Source: an uncultured bacterium | GTDB lineage: Bacteria; Patescibacteriota; Patescibacteriia; Patescibacteriales; SZUA-104 | Assembly: GCA_913009695.1 (NCBI GenBank) | Contig: CAJVWV010000005.1 | Coordinates: 1-52,698 of the forward strand | Length of the DNA: 52,698 nt | Reading direction: 5' to 3' | Shown here: piece by piece, positions 8,580-16,576 of the stretch | Layout of the letters: the number at the start of each line of letters is the position of its first letter | How positions within the stretch are numbered: the first letter of the stretch is position 1 | Program-made: the position numbers and the translations under genes | Notes under the pieces: generated by a model | What the model saw: the letters and a program-made list of their open reading frames with translations, nothing else | What the model was told of the DNA's origin: nothing | The model's database searches: none

Positions 8580-8662
8580 TGGGCCGGGCAGGATTCGAAC
8601 CTGCGAAGTCCGGAGACGCTTGATTTACAGTCAAGTGCATTAGACCGCTCTGCAACCGACCC
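8580..8662 (-). tRNA. trnY: tRNA-Tyr (anticodon GTA)
   Basis: Acceptor GGGTCGG/CCGGCCC, anticodon arm CTTGA-CTGTAAA-TCAAG giving GTA, a long class II variable arm (GCGTCTCCGGACTTC region), T arm GCAGG-TTCGAAT-CCTGC, discriminator A. No encoded CCA. Its 5' end is three bases after the stop codon of the HTH/LAGLIDADG-like gene. Confidence 0.96.
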
Positions 8663-8665
8663 ATA

Positions 8666-9280
8666 TTATTTATAATAATTAGAAAAATCATTAATCCACT
8701 CTCTCATAAGCAACAATAATTTTTTATCAGAATATCTTATATGTATAAGGCCATACTTCATTTTGCCTTTTTTATCATGATTAAAACTTTCTCTAACATA
8801 CGGCTTGCTAAATTGATTTTTAGGAATTTTTGTTATTTCTGACCAAAATTTTATTAATTTTTTTGGATTTTGGTTGGCATAACAATATAAATATACCCTT
8901 AACTTTTTCTCTTCAACTCCACACACTCTCCTCAAAAAAGCAACAAACACCTTTATCATGTCCACATCACTATTAGCAAAATCTATAATTTTTTCTCCCA
9001 TCCATTTTGACCCTTCACCCCAATAAAGCATAACGCCTGCTGTTTTTAATTCTTTTTCTTTTAACGAAAGGCTATCTTTTAATTTAAAAGACGGTTTTTT
9101 TCTTTGGAATTGAATCGCGCTGTTTTCTCGTGAATTACGGCGAGGTATATCGTGCCTGCGAAAAAAATAATAAACAGCATCTATGGGCGCATTTAATTTA
9201 TCTCCTATTTCACGCGCGCTAAAACCATCCTGATACCATTTTTTAATTGTTTTTAAGTTATCACTGTGAATAGTCGCCAT
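8666..9280 (-). CDS. HTH protein with a LAGLIDADG-like homing endonuclease-type region
   Basis: 204 residues. Residues ~8-45 form a resolvase-like helix-turn-helix (TIKKWYQDGFSAREIGDKLN). The second part has LYWGEGSK, a following FANSDVDMIKVFVAFLRRVC and a partner strand-helix set (YGLIHIRYSDKKLLLLMREW). This resembles small Patescibacteria proteins that I associate with LAGLIDADG-type endonucleases; the assignment is by pattern only. The gene ends three bases before tRNA-Tyr, which it would be co-transcribed with. Possibly a selfish homing gene lodged at a tRNA. Confidence 0.6.
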   Translation of the reverse strand: MATIHSDNLKTIKKWYQDGFSAREIGDKLNAPIDAVYYFFRRHDIPRRNSRENSAIQFQRKKPSFKLKDSLSLKEKELKTAGVMLYWGEGSKWMGEKIIDFANSDVDMIKVFVAFLRRVCGVEEKKLRVYLYCYANQNPKKLIKFWSEITKIPKNQFSKPYVRESFNHDKKGKMKYGLIHIRYSDKKLLLLMREWINDFSNYYK

Positions 9281-9337
9281 GCTACCATTATATCAAAGCA
9301 AGCTGACGCTGTAAAGAGTTGTTTTGGCTATAAAAAT

Positions 9338-9364
9338 AAAAACCCTTTAGCAGGGCAATCCTTA
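9338..9364 (-). terminator. Intrinsic terminator
   Basis: CCCTGCTAAAGGGTTTTTATTTTTA on the minus strand, downstream of the 9413-9811 gene. Confidence 0.6.
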
Positions 9365-9412
9365 ATTAATTTAACATAGTTTGCAAAGTTTATCAAGGCC
9401 CTAGTTTACAGT

Positions 9413-9811
9413 TTAATTTAGCCACATCAAAACATCATTAACAACCGCGTAGACTAAAGCTAAAACCGAAAAAACAAAAATAACAATATAATTCCATCTT
9501 GCCTTGCTTGATCGTAAAGCTCTTAAAATATAAACTAAAGCTGCCCGATCCTCGTCAGATAATTTCTTTTTGTGGTGAATTTTATAACCTAATTTTTTTT
9601 CAACAATTAATTTCTCCCTTTTGTTTTCTACGCGATAACGATGGGCAAAATACCAAATAAACCCGATAGTACCGATATACCAAGCAATTTCCACCCAAGC
9701 TTTAGAATATTGGTTTAAAATAACAATTATGCGGTAAGCGAATGTTGCTATAATCCCTACCCAAAAAACTAATAAGCGATAAAAATGTTTACTTGTTTTA
9801 TATCTTAGCAT
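9413..9811 (-). CDS. Small membrane protein of unknown function
   Basis: 132 residues with three hydrophobic segments (LLVFWVGIIATFAYRIIVIL; IAWYIGTIGFIWYFAHRY; NYIVIFVFSVLALVYAVV) separated by a basic cytoplasmic loop (KKLGYKIHHKKKLSDEDRAA). Two helices come before the loop and one after. No recognised family. Transcribed alone between the tRNA cluster and a terminator. Confidence 0.7.
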   Translation of the reverse strand: MLRYKTSKHFYRLLVFWVGIIATFAYRIIVILNQYSKAWVEIAWYIGTIGFIWYFAHRYRVENKREKLIVEKKLGYKIHHKKKLSDEDRAALVYILRALRSSKARWNYIVIFVFSVLALVYAVVNDVLMWLN

Positions 9812-9871
9812 ATCTTTATTTTAGCATGTTTTTAGATATAAAAAAACACTGCAACTAATACAGCATATATG

Positions 9872-9944
9872 AGCCGAGACGGGGACTTGAACCCCGGATC
9901 CCTTCCTTACCATGCCCCGCAATATGCGGGGTACCACTAAGCTA
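9872..9944 (-). pseudogene. 3' half of a split tRNA-Thr-like gene, with palindrome insert
   Basis: Contains a perfect T arm (CGGGG-TTCAAGT-CCCCG), 3' acceptor TCTCGGC and discriminator T, plus ATGGTAAGGAAGG, which could be an anticodon loop with GGT. The 5' acceptor partner GCCGAGA is missing here and lies instead at 10333-10339. Where the D-stem partner and 5' anticodon strand should be, there is the palindrome CCCCGCATATTGCGGGG. The segment 9904-9944 is repeated at 10292-10332 with one mismatch. Confidence 0.8.
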
Positions 9945-9961
9945 CATTAAAACTTAAAATG

Positions 9962-10034
9962 AGCCGTCTTCGGGACTTGAACCCGAGACCCCCACCTTAC
10001 CATGGTGGTGCTCTACCAACTGAGCTAAGACGGC
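9962..10034 (-). tRNA. trnT: tRNA-Thr (anticodon GGT)
   Basis: Acceptor GCCGTCT/AGACGGC, D stem GCTC/GAGC, anticodon arm CCACC-ATGGTAA-GGTGG giving GGT, T arm TCGGG-TTCAAGT-CCCGA, discriminator T. It is intact, unlike the split copy around it. The last codons and the TAG stop of the GIY-YIG gene lie within its first ten bases. Confidence 0.96.
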
Positions 10035-10285
10035 GTATTAATCATATTTTTAATTTCTATATCTAACTGTTTTCCACCTTTTAAACTTTTTAAATATTTT
10101 TCATATTTCATTGCCTCAATCCTTGTTTTAAATAGCTTATAACACATCAACTTTAATGGACGTCTATTTTTAGTCGATGGATTTAATCCCGAGTTATGAT
10201 ATTCTAAACGTTCATTTAAATTGGCTGTAAATCCAATATAACGTCTATTATCTTTAATTGATTTTAATATATAAGTATAAAACAT
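10025..10285 (-). CDS. Small GIY-YIG nuclease domain protein
   Basis: 86 residues, a single GIY-YIG domain (UvrC N-terminal/YhbQ type): MFYTYILKS, RRYIGFTANLNERLEYHNSG, then a basic helix region and EKYLKSLKGG. The Y...YIG motif, catalytic Arg (NERLEYHN) and Glu (KYEKYLKS) are all present. The Shine-Dalgarno AAGGAGGG seven bases or fewer before ATG lies in the tRNA-derived repeat; the stop codon is inside tRNA-Thr. The gene sits exactly between the two halves of a split tRNA, so it may be the active part of a small mobile unit. Confidence 0.9.
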   Translation of the reverse strand: MFYTYILKSIKDNRRYIGFTANLNERLEYHNSGLNPSTKNRRPLKLMCYKLFKTRIEAMKYEKYLKSLKGGKQLDIEIKNMINTPS

Positions 10286-10291
10286 ATTCCC

Positions 10292-10339
10292 TCCTTACCA
10301 TGCCCCGCAATATGCGGGGTACCACTGAGCTATCTCGGC
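10292..10339 (-). pseudogene. 5' half of the split tRNA-Thr-like gene
   Basis: GCCGAGA acceptor strand, TA, then GCTCAGTGGTA (D arm start), followed by the palindrome CCCCGCATATTGCGGGG and CATGGTAAGGA. It pairs perfectly with the 3' acceptor TCTCGGC 450 bases away at 9873-9879. 41 of its bases (10292-10332) repeat 9904-9944 with one mismatch, as a target duplication or a tandem duplication would leave. Confidence 0.8.
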
Positions 10340-10379
10340 GCTACTGCGCTAAAACTTCGTAGTGTAAACTGCAAAACTA

Positions 10380-10458
10380 AAAGCAAAAAGTTATAAAATT
10401 CATAAAGTTATTGTAATATTAATTGCTTTATGAACTTTATAACTTTATGAACTTTTAA
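10380..10458. repeat. Intergenic imperfect inverted repeat (ATAAAGTT words)
   Basis: Left arm AAAAAGTTATAAAATTCATA, right arm TATGAACTTTATAACTTTAT. Fills the gap after the TPR gene. Confidence 0.7.
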
Positions 10459-11232
10459 CTATAATTCATCAATTTGCGCTTTTATTTCATCCAACTTCTG
10501 ATTTTCAGGATTAACTTCTTTTAATTTTTTATAAGCGTCTAAAGCCGTTATCTTATCTTTATTTATTATACTTATATCAAATAATGTGTCAAGATAACGA
10601 GGATTATTCGGTTCAATTTTTAAAGCCTCTTTAATATTTTTCATGGCCGCCTCAATATCTTCCGATTCTTTATTAACTAAAGATAGGTCATAATAAATTT
10701 CCCCATTATCTCCTTCTTCTAGTTTTATGACATGTTCAAGCGTCTGCTTCGCTTCTTCAAAATTTTTTCTTTCAAAATAAAGTTCACCCAATGTTTGAAA
10801 AGCTTCTATATTTTTATTATCTAAATCAATAATTTCAATTAATTTTTTTTCGGCTTCTTCTAAATTGCCATCTTTAATTAACTCGTCGGATTCAGCCATC
10901 AGCTCATCAACTTTTTTAACGGCCTCTTCTTTCGGTAATATCTTTTCACTTTTATACTTATCTTTTAATTCAAATAACTTACTATAAATCCATTTAAAAA
11001 AATTACCAACAGCCTGTGTCGCGGGCTCTATAAATCGTACTGTTTTTGATCCCGCCATCACAATATTTCTTTTAAGGCGACCGCTAATAATCTGCTCTTT
11101 AAATTTCGCTTCTTTTTCTTTCGGAATGCTTTCCACGTCTAAATTAGCAAGTACAGGAAATTTCCTGACAAAAATAATAATTATAACGCTTAAACTTATT
11201 AAAATTAAAATTAAAGGAATAATATTATACAT
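10459..11232 (-). CDS. Membrane-anchored tetratricopeptide repeat protein
   Basis: 257 residues. One N-terminal transmembrane helix (IIPLILILISLSVIIIIFV), then a linker, then about three TPR units from residue ~120: EEAEKKLIEIIDLDNKNIEAF, QTLGELYFERKNFEEAKQ, IYYDLSLVNKESEDIEAAMK and DTLFDISIINKDKITALDAY. TPRs mediate protein contacts; the partner is unknown. Single gene between two inverted-repeat gaps. Confidence 0.85.
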   Translation of the reverse strand: MYNIIPLILILISLSVIIIIFVRKFPVLANLDVESIPKEKEAKFKEQIISGRLKRNIVMAGSKTVRFIEPATQAVGNFFKWIYSKLFELKDKYKSEKILPKEEAVKKVDELMAESDELIKDGNLEEAEKKLIEIIDLDNKNIEAFQTLGELYFERKNFEEAKQTLEHVIKLEEGDNGEIYYDLSLVNKESEDIEAAMKNIKEALKIEPNNPRYLDTLFDISIINKDKITALDAYKKLKEVNPENQKLDEIKAQIDEL

Positions 11233-11342
11233 GTATTTAGTAAAAAGTTATAAAGTCAAAAGTCCTTAAAGTAAATAAGGCTATATATTAAAATTAAACA
11301 ACCTTCCTTTAGACTTTATAGACTTTTTGACTTTTGACTATT
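11233..11342. repeat. Intergenic imperfect inverted repeat (AAAGTCAAAAGTC words)
   Basis: Left arm AAAGTTATAAAGTCAAAAGT, right arm TATAGACTTTTTGACTTTTG, over about 110 bp between the aldolase and TPR genes. Word content differs from neighbouring gaps although the architecture is the same. Confidence 0.7.
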
Positions 11343-12215
11343 TTAAGTTTTAACTTCTCCTATATCAACCTTGCCGGCGCTGCCGAATAATTTCATCTTA
11401 TTAAAGACAACGTCTTCTACCGCTTTAATCGTCGGTCTAAGTAAATTTCTAGGATCAGTTTCTTTTTTATTTTTTATACAATTGCTAATTAAAGTTTTTG
11501 AAAAAGCTACTTTTATATCAGTTCCAACGTTAATAATATTTGCCCCTATTTTTATGGCTTTCTTAATTTTTTTATCCGGTATGCCCGATGCGCCATGCAA
11601 CACAAATGGAATTTTAGTTTTTAGTTTAATGTTTTTAAGTAAATTAAATTTAATATCTTCTTCTGCATAAATTCCATGCGCTGTTCCTACGCCAGCAGCA
11701 ATTGTGTTAACCTTTGTTTTCTTAACAAATTCCACAACCTCATCCAAATCAGCCAAAGGAATCTTTAAATCTTTCCCCCTTTGACCATGTCCGCCAACTA
11801 TTACGCCAACCTCTCCCTGAACCCAAACTTTCTTGGCGCGCCCTATTTCAACAACCCTTTTAGTTAAAGCTATATTTTCATCCAAAGGAAGCTCGGAAGC
11901 GTCAATATGAACGGAAGTAAATCCCGCGTCAATGCAAGCAAAAACTGTATCAAAACTTTTTCCATGGTCCAGATGCAAAGCAATAGGAACTTTGGCGGCA
12001 ATATTCTTAGCAACGGTTGATACGATGTGCGTCACCGGCTTTAAGCCCATATATTTAATCGTTCCTTCGGAAACCTGAATAATCGCCGGTGATTTAGCGC
12101 GCACAGCGGCTCGAGCGACGCCTAAAATTGACTCTAAATTATGAACATTAAAAGCGCCGATGGCATAACCGCCATTCTGCGCGTCTTTTACTAAATCTTT
12201 AATGTGTACTAACAT
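11343..12215 (-). CDS. fba: Class II fructose-bisphosphate aldolase
   Basis: 290 residues, typical for the short class IIB branch. Zn ligands and active-site motifs: IALHLDHGKSFD, GVGTAHGIY and VLHGASGIPD, and the phosphate-binding NVGTDIK. It cleaves fructose 1,6-bisphosphate to dihydroxyacetone phosphate and glyceraldehyde 3-phosphate, or the reverse. The next gene upstream is triosephosphate isomerase, the following step, so the two form a glycolytic pair. Confidence 0.94.
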   Translation of the reverse strand: MLVHIKDLVKDAQNGGYAIGAFNVHNLESILGVARAAVRAKSPAIIQVSEGTIKYMGLKPVTHIVSTVAKNIAAKVPIALHLDHGKSFDTVFACIDAGFTSVHIDASELPLDENIALTKRVVEIGRAKKVWVQGEVGVIVGGHGQRGKDLKIPLADLDEVVEFVKKTKVNTIAAGVGTAHGIYAEEDIKFNLLKNIKLKTKIPFVLHGASGIPDKKIKKAIKIGANIINVGTDIKVAFSKTLISNCIKNKKETDPRNLLRPTIKAVEDVVFNKMKLFGSAGKVDIGEVKT

Positions 12216-12332
12216 AAATAATTTTTAATTTTTATAATTTTTAATTTTTAAATAATACTTTAATTTTATAATTTTTAAAAATTTAGTCATTAAAAATTAT
12301 TTATAAAATTACAAAATTAAAAATTAAAAATT

Positions 12333-13097
12333 TTATTTAAGTATAGCCTTAGCTATTTTATAAAACTCTTCTGCGTCTAAACTTGCTCCGCCAACTAACA
12401 ATCCATCAACGCCCTCTAGGCCAGAAAATTCTTTTACATTTTTGCTTGATATGCTTCCTCCGTAAATAACGCGAAAATTATTTTTCACAACCCTCATACC
12501 GAACATATCATTTAAGGCTATTTTGATAATTTTATGGGCATATTCCGCCTCAGTTGGTTCAATGGCGGTACCGGACCCTATGGCCCAAATAGGCTCATAA
12601 GCGATAATAACCTGCTGATCCCCCATTAAATTTATTCCTCCAAGCGCTTCTTGCAATTGATTTACTAAAACAAAATCCCGACGGTCGGTTTTTCTCTCAA
12701 CCGTATCTTCGCCAATACATACAATCGGAGTTAGCCCCTCTATATTTAAAACTGCCTTTAACTCTTTATGAATCATAGAGTAATTTTCAAGCAAATATTT
12801 TCGCCTTTCAGAATGCCCGACTATAACGTACTCGCACCCCGCTTCAACGAGCATGCTTGGAGAAATTTCGCCCGTATAAGCGCCTTTATCTTCCCAAAAT
12901 ACGTTTTGCGCGCCAAGTTTCACCGGACCACCCTTTAAAATTTTTCCTACCCCTACTAAAGAAACCGAATTAGGGCAAATCGCCGCCTCTCCGCCAAATC
13001 CCTTGAATTTATTTTTCATTTCTTTTGCTAAGTCGGAAGTTTCCGCTAAACTTAACTTCATTTTCCAATTAGCAATAACAATTTTTTTATTATCCAT
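12333..13097 (-). CDS. tpiA: Triosephosphate isomerase
   Basis: 254 residues, full length. Motifs: IANWKMKL (catalytic Lys), VIVGHSERR (catalytic His), YEPIWAIGSG (catalytic Glu with the flexible loop) and YGGSISSKN / GLLVGGASL. It interconverts dihydroxyacetone phosphate and glyceraldehyde 3-phosphate. Lies 117 bases upstream of fba, separated by an A+T-rich inverted repeat. Confidence 0.97.
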   Translation of the reverse strand: MDNKKIVIANWKMKLSLAETSDLAKEMKNKFKGFGGEAAICPNSVSLVGVGKILKGGPVKLGAQNVFWEDKGAYTGEISPSMLVEAGCEYVIVGHSERRKYLLENYSMIHKELKAVLNIEGLTPIVCIGEDTVERKTDRRDFVLVNQLQEALGGINLMGDQQVIIAYEPIWAIGSGTAIEPTEAEYAHKIIKIALNDMFGMRVVKNNFRVIYGGSISSKNVKEFSGLEGVDGLLVGGASLDAEEFYKIAKAILK

Positions 13098-13112
13098 ATT
13101 ATAAATTATTAA

Positions 13113-13607
13113 TTAAAATATCTTAAATGCTCCTAAACTTAAAAGCGTTACTATTCCTGCTGCTATTATAACACCTAAAGAAACATACAGCAAAGCCTTC
13201 TTTTTTGAAACATCAAAAAGCCAGGAAGCGGCTGAACCTGTCCAGGCGCCGGTAATCGGCAAGGGAATAGCCACAAATAACATTAAAGCTAAATTACCAA
13301 ACACTTCATACTTACGAAAAAACCTCCTTCTTGTTCTTCCAAAAAACCAATTAAAAAATTTATCAATAAATTTAAACCTGCCAGCTAGAAAATTATAAAT
13401 CGGACCTAAGGAATAAATAATAACCGCGGAAATAAATATATCAGCCAATACCGACCAAAAAATCGCTTCAGGAACAGACATCCCATAAACCCCCAGAGCA
13501 ACCGGTATTGATACCCTAAGTTCAGCAATCGGAATTAAAGCGATGAGAACCACAGCTAGCTGAGGCGGTAAACTAGTAAATAATCCTACATAATCTATAT
13601 TAAACAT
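13113..13607 (-). CDS. Small multidrug export family membrane protein (COG2426 type)
   Basis: 164 residues, about four to five membrane segments. Family signatures are LIPIAELRVSIPVAL near the N-terminus and AIPLPITGAWTGSAASWLF in the middle. Members are annotated as putative small multidrug exporters, but the substrate is not established. It is 15 bases upstream of tpiA and probably co-transcribed. Confidence 0.82.
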   Translation of the reverse strand: MFNIDYVGLFTSLPPQLAVVLIALIPIAELRVSIPVALGVYGMSVPEAIFWSVLADIFISAVIIYSLGPIYNFLAGRFKFIDKFFNWFFGRTRRRFFRKYEVFGNLALMLFVAIPLPITGAWTGSAASWLFDVSKKKALLYVSLGVIIAAGIVTLLSLGAFKIF

Positions 13608-13680
13608 AATTTTTAATAATATAACAAAATTATAAATTCAAAGCGCCAAATCCTAAATAAATTCAAAATTACAATTTTTT

Positions 13681-14679
13681 CTAATTCCATACATAACTCT
13701 CATAGGCCCATTCAGCTAAATTTTTTGTTTCACTAAAACGAGAATTTCTGCTACCGCTCCCCAAAACAACTGAAATCATTTCTATTCCGTTGTGGTCTAC
13801 AAATTTTCCTACAAAGCAGTAGCCAGCGGCTTCCGTATAACCGGTTTTACCGCCTATAATTTTAATTCCATTCTGCGGAAAAATATCTAATAAGTCGTCT
13901 GTGTTATAAACAATCCTTTTTCTTCCACCCAAAGTAGTAAGTTCATATTTTTTAGTTAATGTCGCTGCGCTAATATCGGAGTTAGATAAAGCCACTTGAG
14001 CAAATTTAGCAACTTCTTTCGCCGTAGAAACATTATAACTTAAACCAGCCGGATCAGAAAAATATGTATTTTCTAAGCCCATATTACTCACCTTCTCGTT
14101 CATTTTTTGCACGAACTCCTCTTCATTCATGCCAGTTGAACGCACTAAGGCTAGTGTCGCGGTATTGGCTGAACCGACTAAACTTAAATAAAATAAATTT
14201 TTAACGCTAACCTTGTCCCCTGTATATAAATAAATTTTTCCTCCCTCTCGCCTATCTTCTCGTCTTACTTCATAAATCGCATCCCAACCGGGATTATTGT
14301 CTAAAAAGACTAAAGCGGTTACCAGCTTAGTAATACTGGCGATTGGCCACTTTTTATCAGCTTCCTTGTTAAACAATATCTCTTTATTTTGTAAATCCAT
14401 TACCGAACCGCAATTAGATTGTAAATCAAACGGAATAACTTCGGGTCGTTCTTCTTCCTTCGGTTTATCTTCACTCTCTGGAAGCTTTCCTTGGGCTTGT
14501 AAAACTCGAGGTAGATGGGATAAAGAAATATCTTTTATTTCTTCTGACATGCCCAATACTTTCCCTTTGACGTTTTCTATACCATCAATCGCTATTGTGC
14601 TGCCTGATAAGACAAAACTTAAACCAATAGCAAAAAACATAACAAAACAGATTAAAATTGTGAACATGGGGAATCTCAT
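13681..14679 (-). CDS. dacA: D-alanyl-D-alanine carboxypeptidase (PBP5/6-like, S11 family)
   Basis: Active-site triad of the family: PIASITKLVTAL (SxxK), SLVGSANTATL (SxN) and IGGKTGYTEAAGY (KTG). It trims the terminal D-Ala of peptidoglycan stem peptides outside the membrane. I set the start at MRFPMFTILICFVMFF (14679), giving 332 residues with an N-terminal signal/anchor. The 24 extra residues in the track ORF (LDLICHLSFVICHL) are translated intergenic repeat. The PBP5 beta-rich C-terminal domain is absent. Confidence 0.93.
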   Translation of the reverse strand: MRFPMFTILICFVMFFAIGLSFVLSGSTIAIDGIENVKGKVLGMSEEIKDISLSHLPRVLQAQGKLPESEDKPKEEERPEVIPFDLQSNCGSVMDLQNKEILFNKEADKKWPIASITKLVTALVFLDNNPGWDAIYEVRREDRREGGKIYLYTGDKVSVKNLFYLSLVGSANTATLALVRSTGMNEEEFVQKMNEKVSNMGLENTYFSDPAGLSYNVSTAKEVAKFAQVALSNSDISAATLTKKYELTTLGGRKRIVYNTDDLLDIFPQNGIKIIGGKTGYTEAAGYCFVGKFVDHNGIEMISVVLGSGSRNSRFSETKNLAEWAYESYVWN

Positions 14680-14684
14680 AAAAA

Positions 14685-14800
14685 TTAAATGACAAATGAC
14701 AAAGCTCAAATGACAAATCAAATCCAAAATCCAAATCAATAATTTAAACATTTAGTCATTTGGGCTTGATTTGACATTAGAATTTTGACATTAGGATTTA
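14685..14800. repeat. Intergenic inverted repeat (AAATGACAAATG words)
   Basis: Left arm AAATGACAAATGACAAAGCT, right arm ATTTGACATTAGAATTTTGA. Same word type as 24244-24352 upstream of aspS. Open reading through it creates the false N-terminus of dacA. Confidence 0.75.
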
Positions 14801-14812
14801 ATAAAATATTTT

Positions 14813-16003
14813 CTATTTCCTGAATTTATTTAACAAATATTTCCTGTTTTTCCAAAAAATTTGCGCTTGGCGATTAATATCATCTTCACACTCTATTGTT
14901 GTTTTTTCTAACGTAGATTTAAAAAATGTAGTAAAACGCCCAAAGTATAAAGACTTTAACGCTTCAATTAAATCCGTATGGGAATAGGACGTATTATAAG
15001 CATAAATAAAATCATAAAGTATTTTATTCCACATTTTAGCGTCAATATTTACAATTTTTTTACTATACATTCTTTTGAGCTTCATATATAACAACGGATT
15101 TAAAGCTCTTTTTATTGTTTCCTCATTAGCAATAAAATTAAAAATTGAAGCCGCTTTCATTGCTTTGTAATCTACGCTTAAAGTCTGGCACTCCTCAAGC
15201 CTTCCTTTGCCAAAATTTATCGTATCGCCTTTTAATTTTTTGTTTATCCATTTCTTCTTATTTGCTTTAATAAATTTAAAAAAAGTAGTAAGCACTTGGG
15301 TGAACATGGGACCAAGCTTGGGAGCGCTTGGCTTATGAACTTTTGCTCCTAAATTGGTTTGCTCAATTTTAAAATTTCCCATTAAAGCGTGCATGGTCAT
15401 AAATATATCAATGCCGTACAAATATGTAGTTTTATGCCATTTTTGTTTAAGCCAATAATTAACTAATTTTGGCGAAAAAGAAAAGTCTCCGCCGATTGGC
15501 TGCCTTATTTTTTTTCCAAACAATCCGTATATTATCGGGTAGCAAATATGATTTGTAAGCGACCCGTCATACTCGCATCTGGCATAATTCGGAGTAATAT
15601 AGTCTTTGCCCTCTAAAATGGGGGTTATAAACGAATAAATCCATTCCGGAGTTATGCTTTTTAAATCCGCGTCAACAACGCAAATGGCTTTTGCTTTAAA
15701 TTTCATCGCTTTATTAAATAAATTATAAAAATTATTTCCCTTTCCCATGACTCCGGAAGGAGTTGAAATATATATTTTCGGATTAACGGTTTTAGTTTTT
15801 AAAAAATATTTTTTTGTATTGTCGGGCGAATCATTATCTACATTAATAATTACTGATTTATAATTATTAAAATATTTCTTTAATCCTTTATCAACTTGTC
15901 TTACCACAAAAGAAATATTATCCGCTTCATTAAGCGAAGGAATACCGACAACAATATCGGCTTTTCTAATTTTATTTTTGTTTACGATTGTGTTTTTTGG
16001 CAT
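14813..16003 (-). CDS. Glycosyltransferase, GT-A fold (GT2/GT81-like)
   Basis: 396 residues. IVVGIPSLNEADNISFVV is the nucleotide-sugar binding start, CVVDADLKSITPEWI holds the DxD metal motif, and PIGGDFSFSPKLV with YGIDIFMTM is the acceptor part. The pattern resembles glucosyl-3-phosphoglycerate/mannosylglycerate synthases more than cell-wall GT2 enzymes, but the donor and acceptor cannot be told. No membrane helix seen. It lies upstream of dacA and downstream of scpAB, all in one direction. Confidence 0.8.
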   Translation of the reverse strand: MPKNTIVNKNKIRKADIVVGIPSLNEADNISFVVRQVDKGLKKYFNNYKSVIINVDNDSPDNTKKYFLKTKTVNPKIYISTPSGVMGKGNNFYNLFNKAMKFKAKAICVVDADLKSITPEWIYSFITPILEGKDYITPNYARCEYDGSLTNHICYPIIYGLFGKKIRQPIGGDFSFSPKLVNYWLKQKWHKTTYLYGIDIFMTMHALMGNFKIEQTNLGAKVHKPSAPKLGPMFTQVLTTFFKFIKANKKKWINKKLKGDTINFGKGRLEECQTLSVDYKAMKAASIFNFIANEETIKRALNPLLYMKLKRMYSKKIVNIDAKMWNKILYDFIYAYNTSYSHTDLIEALKSLYFGRFTTFFKSTLEKTTIECEDDINRQAQIFWKNRKYLLNKFRK

Positions 16004-16020
16004 GATATTTACTTTATTAT

Positions 16021-16575
16021 TTATGCAACATTTTCCTTTTCTTCCCCTGCTAACATCCGATCAATCGTATCATCTTTATTTAACCTCTCATAATCAGGTA
16101 GTTCATGAATATCATTAATACCCAAAAATCTTATAAAATTAAAAGTTACGCTATAATAAGTTTCTTTCTTTTTGTTATCAACTTTTCCTTCAATTAATCC
16201 TCTAAGTAATAAATTGCGTATAATTAAAGAACAATTTACTCCTCTAATTCTATCTAAATCAATTTTAGAAATAGGACCGCGGTAAGCAATTATGGTTAAG
16301 GTTTCCATGCTAGGACGAGACAAATCTCCGGTTGTTTCATCTTTAATAAAACCCTGCACTAACTTAGCATTTTCAGGAGAACTAACCATCTGATACTTAG
16401 AACCGTTTTTAATAATTTGAATTCCTTGATTTTTATTTTTATAATCTTCAACCAACTCATCTCCGGCCTGCTTAATTTCTTTCTGATCTTTTTTTATTAA
16501 ATCCGACAGCTGCCTAACCGTCATGGGTTTAGCCGAGATAAATAATAATGACTCTATTTTTGATTTAATTTCCAT
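16021..16575 (-). CDS. scpB: Segregation and condensation protein B
   Basis: 184 residues with two winged-helix domains: IESLLFISAKPMTVRQLSDL at the start and PSMETLTIIAYRGPISKIDL in the second, a ScpB hallmark, then RGVNCSLIIRNLLLRGLIEG. It forms the kleisin complex with ScpA and SMC for chromosome compaction. It follows scpA by one base. Confidence 0.95.
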   Translation of the reverse strand: MEIKSKIESLLFISAKPMTVRQLSDLIKKDQKEIKQAGDELVEDYKNKNQGIQIIKNGSKYQMVSSPENAKLVQGFIKDETTGDLSRPSMETLTIIAYRGPISKIDLDRIRGVNCSLIIRNLLLRGLIEGKVDNKKKETYYSVTFNFIRFLGINDIHELPDYERLNKDDTIDRMLAGEEKENVA

Positions 16576-16576
16576 G

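Noticed and set aside
9872-10339. Group I intron in the split tRNA
   Set aside because: The intervening 388 bp contain a complete tRNA and an ORF and leave no room for a group I core; the 41-bp direct repeats are not expected of an intron.
14680-14751. N-terminal 24 residues of the track ORF for dacA
   Set aside because: They translate an intergenic repeat (TTTGTCATTTG words); an ATG with a good signal sequence follows.
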